From: Thioploca sp.
GTDB taxonomy: Bacteria; Pseudomonadota; Gammaproteobacteria; Beggiatoales; Beggiatoaceae
Assembly: GCA_011371325.1 (NCBI GenBank)
Contig: DRQV01000264.1
Span: 1 to 9,370 of the forward strand
Direction: 5' to 3'
Length of the DNA stretch: 9,370 bases
Of this stretch, positions 5,331-9,370 are shown piece after piece. The translations under genes were made by a program, and so were the position numbers. The number at the start of each line of letters is the position of its first letter. Position 1 is the stretch's first letter. Under the pieces are notes generated by a model that saw only the letters and a list, made by a program, of their open reading frames with translations, was not told the origin of the DNA and did no database searches.

Positions 5331-6653
5331 TTATAAACCACGTCCATGTCCTTTTAAATTAGCTTTCTTCATCAGTCCTTCATATTGATGCGACATTAAA
5401 TGAGCTTGTACTTGGGACATAAAATCCATTGTGACAACTACAATGATTAATAAAGAAGTACCTCCAAAATAAAAAGGTACATTCCATTTAAGAATTAAGA
5501 ATTCTGGTAATAAACATACAGCAGTTACATAAATAGCACTAACTAAGGTTAATCTAGACATAACCGTATCTAAATACTCAGCAGTTTGTAGTCCTGGTCT
5601 AACACCTGGAACAAAGGCACCTGATTTTTTTAAATTATCCGCAATATCTCTAGGATTAAAAGTTAAAGCTGTGTAAAAAAAACAGAAAAATATGATAGCT
5701 ACTGCATAAAACATTACATACAAAGGTTGTCCTGGTGATATGGCTTGAGATACATCCTTTAGCCAAGTCATACCTTCAGCATTACCAAACCAACCAGCCA
5801 AAGTTGCTGGAAATAAGATAATACTAGAAGCAAAAATAGGCGGAATCACTCCAGCCATATTCATTTTCAGTGGTAAATGACTACTTTGACCAGCATATAA
5901 TTTATTACCAACTTGTCGTTTAGCATAATTTACCGTTATGCGTCTTTGTCCACGTTCAACAAATACTACAAATGCTGTCACCATTAGAACTACTGCAAAC
6001 AATACTAATAATGTTAAAATATGCAATTGCCCAGTACGAGCTAATTCTAATGAACCACCAATTGCAGAAGGTAATCCTGCAACAATACCAGCATAAATAA
6101 TAATAGAGATACCGTTACCAATACCACGCTCAGTCATTTGTTCACCTAACCACATGATAAACATAGCTCCAGTAACTAGCGTCATTATAGCTGTAACTCT
6201 AAATGCAAGACCAGGGTCAATGACTACACTTTGACTTTCTAGTGCAATCGCAACTCCAGTAGCCTGAAAAGTAGCTAATCCCAGAGTACCATAACGAGTA
6301 TATTGTGTAATTTTGCGTCGACCTGATTCACCTTCTTTTTTTAGCTGTTCTAATTTAGGGTGTACTGCCGTCATCAACTGCATAATAATAGCAGCTGAAA
6401 TATAAGGCATTATACCAATAGCAAATACGGAAAAACGTTCTAATGCACCACCAGAAAACATATTAAACATGTCTAAGATAGTACCACGTTGTTCTTCAAA
6501 CATAGCCGCCAAGGCAACTGGATCGATGCCAGGTACTGGTATAAAAGTACCAATCCGAAATACTATTATAGCTCCCAATACGAATAGAAGCCGTTGTTTG
6601 AGCTCAGTTAAACGTCCAGATTTTCCAAGTTCCAACGCATTATTTATAGCCAC
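5331..6653 (-). CDS. secY: Protein translocase channel subunit SecY
   Basis: SecY forms the protein-conducting pore of the inner membrane with SecE and SecG and is driven by SecA or the ribosome. The product is 440 aa (E. coli 443) with ten expected membrane helices. The plug and second-helix region is FNMFSGGALERFSVFAIGIM (63-82). The cytoplasmic loops that meet SecA and the ribosome are conserved: VERGQRRITVNYAKRQ (232-247) and DNLKKSGAFVPGVRPG (339-354), where R352 matches the functionally important R357 of E. coli. The end is KKANLKGHGRGL. The start codon is GTG, supported by GAGGAA eight bases upstream and by alignment of the N-terminus. It lies five bases after rplO and three before rpmJ. 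Confidence 0.98.
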   Translation of the reverse strand: MAINNALELGKSGRLTELKQRLLFVLGAIIVFRIGTFIPVPGIDPVALAAMFEEQRGTILDMFNMFSGGALERFSVFAIGIMPYISAAIIMQLMTAVHPKLEQLKKEGESGRRKITQYTRYGTLGLATFQATGVAIALESQSVVIDPGLAFRVTAIMTLVTGAMFIMWLGEQMTERGIGNGISIIIYAGIVAGLPSAIGGSLELARTGQLHILTLLVLFAVVLMVTAFVVFVERGQRRITVNYAKRQVGNKLYAGQSSHLPLKMNMAGVIPPIFASSIILFPATLAGWFGNAEGMTWLKDVSQAISPGQPLYVMFYAVAIIFFCFFYTALTFNPRDIADNLKKSGAFVPGVRPGLQTAEYLDTVMSRLTLVSAIYVTAVCLLPEFLILKWNVPFYFGGTSLLIIVVVTMDFMSQVQAHLMSHQYEGLMKKANLKGHGRGL

Positions 6654-6658
6654 CAGCT

Positions 6659-7093
6659 TTATTCCTCAATTGAGCCACCAGCATTTAAAATAGCGGCACG
6701 AGCTCCAGAGGTACAAGTTATACCTTTAATATTTAAAGCTCTAGTTACTTCACCAGTAGCAATAATCTTCGCATACTTAAAATGCTGTTTAATGACACGA
6801 GCAGTTTTTAAAGCCTCTAAAGAAATTTTATCATCTTTAACCAGTTCTAACTCGTGCAAACGAACTTCAGCTGTTAATTTAGCAGTACGAGAAGTAAAAC
6901 CAACTTTTGGTAAACGTCTTTGCAAAGGCATTTGACCGCCTTCAAACCCGACTTTATGAAAACCTCCAGATCTAGACCGTTGTCCTTTGTGACCTCTACC
7001 ACAAGTTTTACCTAATCCGCTACCAATCCCACGCCCAACACGTTTAGCAACTTTTCTAGCTCCAACCCCAGGTTTTATAGTATTTAGGTACAT
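6659..7093 (-). CDS. rplO: 50S ribosomal protein L15
   Basis: L15 is a large-subunit assembly protein with a long basic N-terminal extension buried in 23S rRNA. The product is 144 aa, identical in length to E. coli L15. The N-terminal half has KRVGRGIGSGLGKTCGRGHK (18-37), GQRSRSGG and GFEGGQMPLQRRLPKVGFTS (49-68). The C-terminal globular part contains KIIATGEVTRALNIKGI and ends GARAAILNAGGSIEE. The start codon lies inside the end of rpmD, with a 10-base overlap, and the stop is five bases from secY. Confidence 0.98.
   Translation of the reverse strand: MYLNTIKPGVGARKVAKRVGRGIGSGLGKTCGRGHKGQRSRSGGFHKVGFEGGQMPLQRRLPKVGFTSRTAKLTAEVRLHELELVKDDKISLEALKTARVIKQHFKYAKIIATGEVTRALNIKGITCTSGARAAILNAGGSIEE
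6662..6667 (-). promoter_or_regulatory. Shine-Dalgarno site of secY inside the end of rplO
   Basis: GAGGAA on the minus strand lies in the last codons of rplO, eight bases before the secY GTG. It is one of the best Shine-Dalgarno matches in the window and decides the GTG start. Its place inside rplO suggests coupled translation. Confidence 0.7.
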
Positions 7094-7269
7094 TCTTCCA
7101 CCTTTAATAAATAAGCAACTTTATTAATCATACCACGATTAGCTGGAGTATCTTCAACAAAAACTGTATGATGGCGTTTACGCAACCCAAGACCAGCAAT
7201 ACAGGCTTTATGCCTTGGAATACGGCCATATGAACTACCTAATTGGGTAACTTTAATCTTTTTTGTCAT
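7084..7269 (-). CDS. rpmD: 50S ribosomal protein L30
   Basis: L30 is a small large-subunit protein (61 aa; E. coli 59). The sequence matches the family along its length: KKIKVTQLGSSYGRIPRHKA (3-22), LGLRKRHHTVFVEDTPANRG (27-46), and MINKVAYLLKVEE near the end. It overlaps the 3' end of rpsE by 17 bases and the 5' end of rplO by 10 bases, so its translation must begin within rpsE and finish within rplO. The last two residues (CT) extend past the usual VEE ending and arise in the rplO overlap. Confidence 0.97.
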   Translation of the reverse strand: MTKKIKVTQLGSSYGRIPRHKACIAGLGLRKRHHTVFVEDTPANRGMINKVAYLLKVEECT

Positions 7270-7777
7270 AACTTAAAATCTCTTCAACAGTTTTACCGCG
7301 TTTGGCCGCTATTGATTCTGGATTTGCCATCTTAACAAGACCCTTAAACATAGCTTGCACTACATTTTTAGGATTAGAGCTACCAATAGTCTTAGCTAAT
7401 ACATCACGCACACCCAACACATCAAAGACTGCTCGCATAGCACCACCAGCAATAACTCCAGTTCCACTAGAAGCCGGTTGCATATAAATTTTAGCAGCAC
7501 CATGTTCAGCCGTAATAGGATATTGCAAAGTAACCCCATTTAAATCAACATTATACATATTCTTACGAGCATTTTCCATTGCTTTAGAAATAGCTAATGG
7601 AACTTCACGGGCTTTACCATACCCATAACCAGCTCTTCCCTTACCATCACCTACAACTGTTAATGCAGTAAAACTAAAAATTCGTCCACCTTTAACTACT
7701 TTAGCTACTCTATTCACTGCTACCAACTTCTCTAAAAATTCATCATTTTTAGTTCGTTGAAATTCGTAATTTGCCAT
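7253..7777 (-). CDS. rpsE: 30S ribosomal protein S5
   Basis: S5 contributes to decoding accuracy and to mRNA unwinding at the entry channel. The product is 174 aa, seven longer than E. coli S5, mainly through extra C-terminal residues (EEILSYDKKD). The N-terminal double-stranded-RNA-binding-like domain runs from about 10 to 75 and includes VNRVAKVVKGGRIFSFTALT (21-40) and GDGKGRAGYGYGKAREVPLA (43-62). The C-terminal domain contains the glycine-rich SSGTGVIAGGAMRAVFDVLG (103-122) and GSSNPKNVVQAMFKGL. The lengthened tail runs into rpmD by 17 bases. No Shine-Dalgarno sequence is visible before the ATG; the upstream 20 bases are almost pure A/T. Confidence 0.98.
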   Translation of the reverse strand: MANYEFQRTKNDEFLEKLVAVNRVAKVVKGGRIFSFTALTVVGDGKGRAGYGYGKAREVPLAISKAMENARKNMYNVDLNGVTLQYPITAEHGAAKIYMQPASSGTGVIAGGAMRAVFDVLGVRDVLAKTIGSSNPKNVVQAMFKGLVKMANPESIAAKRGKTVEEILSYDKKD

Positions 7778-7797
7778 AATATATTCAATTTAATTAA

Positions 7798-8151
7798 TCA
7801 GAACTTTAGACCATTTTCACGAGCAGTATCAGCCAAGGCCTTTATTCGACCATGAAATTTAAAACCAGAACGATCAAAACTTACCTGTTCGATATTAACT
7901 GATTTAGCCCGTAGAGCAATAGTTTTACCCACCACAATCGCAGCTGCTATATTTCCACCATAAGTAATAACTTCTTTAACTTCTTTATCTACTGTAGATG
8001 CACTAGCAAGAACTTTGGAACCGTCTGGCGTGATAATTTGCGCATAAATATGTCTAGGTGTTTTATAAACGCACAACCTAGTAGCTCCCTGAGCTTTAAT
8101 TTTGGCACGGGTACGACGACTTCGTCGCAAACGGGCATTTTTTTTATCCAT
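7798..8151 (-). CDS. rplR: 50S ribosomal protein L18
   Basis: L18 binds 5S rRNA with L5 and attaches it to the large subunit. The product is 117 aa, the same as in E. coli. It begins with a basic segment (MDKKNARLRRSRRTRAKIKA), followed by RLCVYKTPRHIYAQIITPDG (25-44), LASASTVDKEV, AAAIVVGKTIALRAKSVNIE (69-88), and the typical C-terminus FDRSGFKFHGRIKALADTAR then ENGLKF. The ATG starts one base after the rplF stop, and the AAGAAG in the last rplF codons could serve as its ribosome binding site. Confidence 0.98.
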   Translation of the reverse strand: MDKKNARLRRSRRTRAKIKAQGATRLCVYKTPRHIYAQIITPDGSKVLASASTVDKEVKEVITYGGNIAAAIVVGKTIALRAKSVNIEQVSFDRSGFKFHGRIKALADTARENGLKF

Positions 8152-8152
8152 A

Positions 8153-8680
8153 TTATTTCTTCTTAGCTTCTTTTCTTATAATAATTTCATCCGAATATTT
8201 AACTCCTTTACCCTTATATGGCTCAGGTGGACGAAAAGACCTTATATTAGCTGCCACTTGCCCAACTTGTTGTTTGTCTATTCCTTTAACTAATATTTCA
8301 GTTTGAGTTGGAGTTTCAATAGTAATTCCATCAGGTATAGCAAATTTTATCGGGTGTGAAAAACCTAAAGTAAGATCAAGAATTCTACCTTCCACTTGAG
8401 CTCTATAACCAACTCCAACTAAATTTAATCCCTTTTGAAAACCATTAGATACTCCTTCAACCATATTATTTACTATCGCACGCATAGTTCCAGTTATAGC
8501 TATAGCATTCTTGGTTTTAGGTGCAAAAGTTAAAGTATTATCGGATAAATTTATTTCTACATCTGTATGTATATTTTGTCGTAGTTGACCATTTTTACCT
8601 TTAATTAAAAGTGATTGATTATCTAAAGATATTTCAACCTCAGTAGGAAAAATAATCGGTTTTTTTGCAATTCTTGACAT
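8153..8680 (-). CDS. rplF: 50S ribosomal protein L6
   Basis: L6 lies near the factor-binding site of the large subunit. The chosen start gives 175 aa (E. coli 177) beginning MSRIAKKPIIFP, as in the family. An in-frame ATG at 8695 would add MVIYE, which has no family counterpart and no better ribosome binding site, so I prefer 8680. The two tandem L6 repeats are visible. The second carries GLNLVGVGYRAQVEGRILDL, LGFSHPIKFAIPDGI and PTQTEILVKGIDKQQVGQVA, and the protein ends with the rRNA-contacting RPPEPYKGKGVKYSDE and IIIRKEAKKK. It follows rpsH by 25 bases and touches rplR. Confidence 0.97.
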   Translation of the reverse strand: MSRIAKKPIIFPTEVEISLDNQSLLIKGKNGQLRQNIHTDVEINLSDNTLTFAPKTKNAIAITGTMRAIVNNMVEGVSNGFQKGLNLVGVGYRAQVEGRILDLTLGFSHPIKFAIPDGITIETPTQTEILVKGIDKQQVGQVAANIRSFRPPEPYKGKGVKYSDEIIIRKEAKKK

Positions 8681-8705
8681 TTCGTAAATTACCATTAAAA
8701 ATTAT

Positions 8706-9098
8706 TTAAGCAACTAAACATAAAACTTCACCACCTTGGTTTAAGTTACGTGCTTGTCGATCTGTCATTATTCCTCTATTAGTAGAAATAACAGCTACTC
8801 CCAGACCTCCTGATACTTTAGGTAACTCACCTTTCTTTTTATAAATTCGTAATCCAGGCCTACTAAATCGCTTTAATAAACTAATAACTGGTTCACCTTC
8901 ATAATATTTCAAATCTATAGTTAATACTGGTTTTATTTCTTCAGTTGCACTAAAACTAGTAATATAACCTTCTTCTTGCAATAATTTAGCAATCGCTATT
9001 TTTATTTTAGATGATGGCATTTTCACCTGTTTAAATTTACAAGATTGTGCATTGCGAATACGTGTTAACATATCAGCAATAGGATCAGACATACTCAT
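8706..9098 (-). CDS. rpsH: 30S ribosomal protein S8
   Basis: S8 binds helix 21 of 16S rRNA and is the translational repressor of the spc operon in E. coli. Its target there is near rplE, which lies outside this window. The product is 130 aa, the same as in E. coli. It starts MSMSDPIADMLTRIRNAQ, with KMPSSKIKIAIAKLLQEEGY (25-44), and the C-terminal rRNA-binding part has SRPGLRIYKKKGELPKVSGG (79-98), LGVAVISTNRGIMTDRQAR and the end GGEVLCLVA. A weak AAGAGAA at 9103-9109 serves as ribosome binding site. It follows rpsN by 71 bases, the largest gap in the window. Confidence 0.98.
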   Translation of the reverse strand: MSMSDPIADMLTRIRNAQSCKFKQVKMPSSKIKIAIAKLLQEEGYITSFSATEEIKPVLTIDLKYYEGEPVISLLKRFSRPGLRIYKKKGELPKVSGGLGVAVISTNRGIMTDRQARNLNQGGEVLCLVA

Positions 9099-9169
9099 AT
9101 AATTCTCTTATAAATGTTAACTTATCATTGCTGCTGAAATTTACAATTATTTTTTAAGTTGTTATGAAA
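9099..9169 (-). other. rpsN-rpsH spacer, no gene or clear signal
   Basis: This 71-base gap is the longest between genes in the window and is very A/T rich. I see no tRNA, no convincing promoter pair and no strong hairpin. Only the weak AAGAGAA before rpsH has a likely role. Confidence 0.5.
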
Positions 9170-9370
9170 CTACCAACTTGATTTAGTCAATCCAGGAACA
9201 AATCCCTGCATTGCTGCTTCTCTTAATTTATTCCGTCCTAATCCAAATTTCCTATAATAACCATGAGGACGGCCTGTTATTTGACATCTATTACGAAGCC
9301 GACATGGACTAGCATCACGTGGCAAGGATTGAAATTTACGTTTTGCAACTTCTCGTTCATTAAAACTTAT
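9170..9370 (-). CDS. rpsN: 30S ribosomal protein S14, C-terminal part (5' end outside the window)
   Basis: An open frame enters from the right edge on the minus strand and ends at TAG, complement of 9170-9172, giving 66 residues. It contains LPRDASPCRLRNRCQITGRP, then HGYYRKFGLGRNKLREAAMQ and the family ending PGLTKSSW. This is the long, zinc-free S14 type usual in proteobacteria: the paired CXXC motifs of the zinc form are absent although two cysteines occur in PCRLRNRC. E. coli S14 is 101 aa, so about 35 residues are missing beyond the window. It sits upstream of rpsH, as in the standard spc operon. Confidence 0.96.
   Translation of the reverse strand: MSFNEREVAKRKFQSLPRDASPCRLRNRCQITGRPHGYYRKFGLGRNKLREAAMQGFVPGLTKSSW

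Noticed and set aside
8681..8695. Upstream start for rplF adding MVIYE
   Set aside because: Family members begin MSR followed by a basic alanine-rich segment, which matches the ATG at 8680; no better ribosome binding site supports the longer form.

Overview
The window comes from an AT-rich (roughly two thirds A+T by eye), very tightly packed bacterial genome. The encoded proteins are gammaproteobacterial in character: L17, RpoA, S4, SecY and S11 align almost residue for residue with their Escherichia coli counterparts, and the ribosomal gene order is the standard proteobacterial spc/alpha order. Only about 282 of 9370 bases (3 percent) lie outside genes, and several neighbours overlap. The high A+T and compaction suggest a reduced, possibly host-associated gammaproteobacterium; that is inference and I do not name a genus.

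Region 1 (1..2312, plus strand) is a small envelope operon. It starts with the tail of an unidentified membrane protein, followed by tolQ, tolR and two overlapping tolA-like genes. TolQ and TolR form the proton-driven inner-membrane motor of the Tol-Pal system, and TolA carries the force across the periplasm. The first tolA-like gene has only the membrane anchor and coiled-coil stalk. The second has anchor, stalk and the C-terminal TolB/Pal-binding domain. Both lack the transmembrane histidine of the E. coli TolA SHLS motif. No tolB or pal follows in the window. This pair is the most unusual thing here.

Region 2 (2313..2347) is a short convergent gap with a perfect 7-bp inverted repeat that may end transcription from both sides.

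Region 3 (2348..9370, minus strand) is the 3' part of the spc operon run together with the alpha operon. In transcription order it reads rpsN (partial), rpsH, rplF, rplR, rpsE, rpmD, rplO, secY, rpmJ, rpsM, rpsK, rpsD, rpoA, rplQ. It encodes ribosomal proteins, the Sec translocon channel and the RNA polymerase alpha subunit. All genes expected in this stretch are present and look intact. There is no tRNA, rRNA, CRISPR, insertion sequence or other mobile element, and no gene-free stretch over 71 bases.
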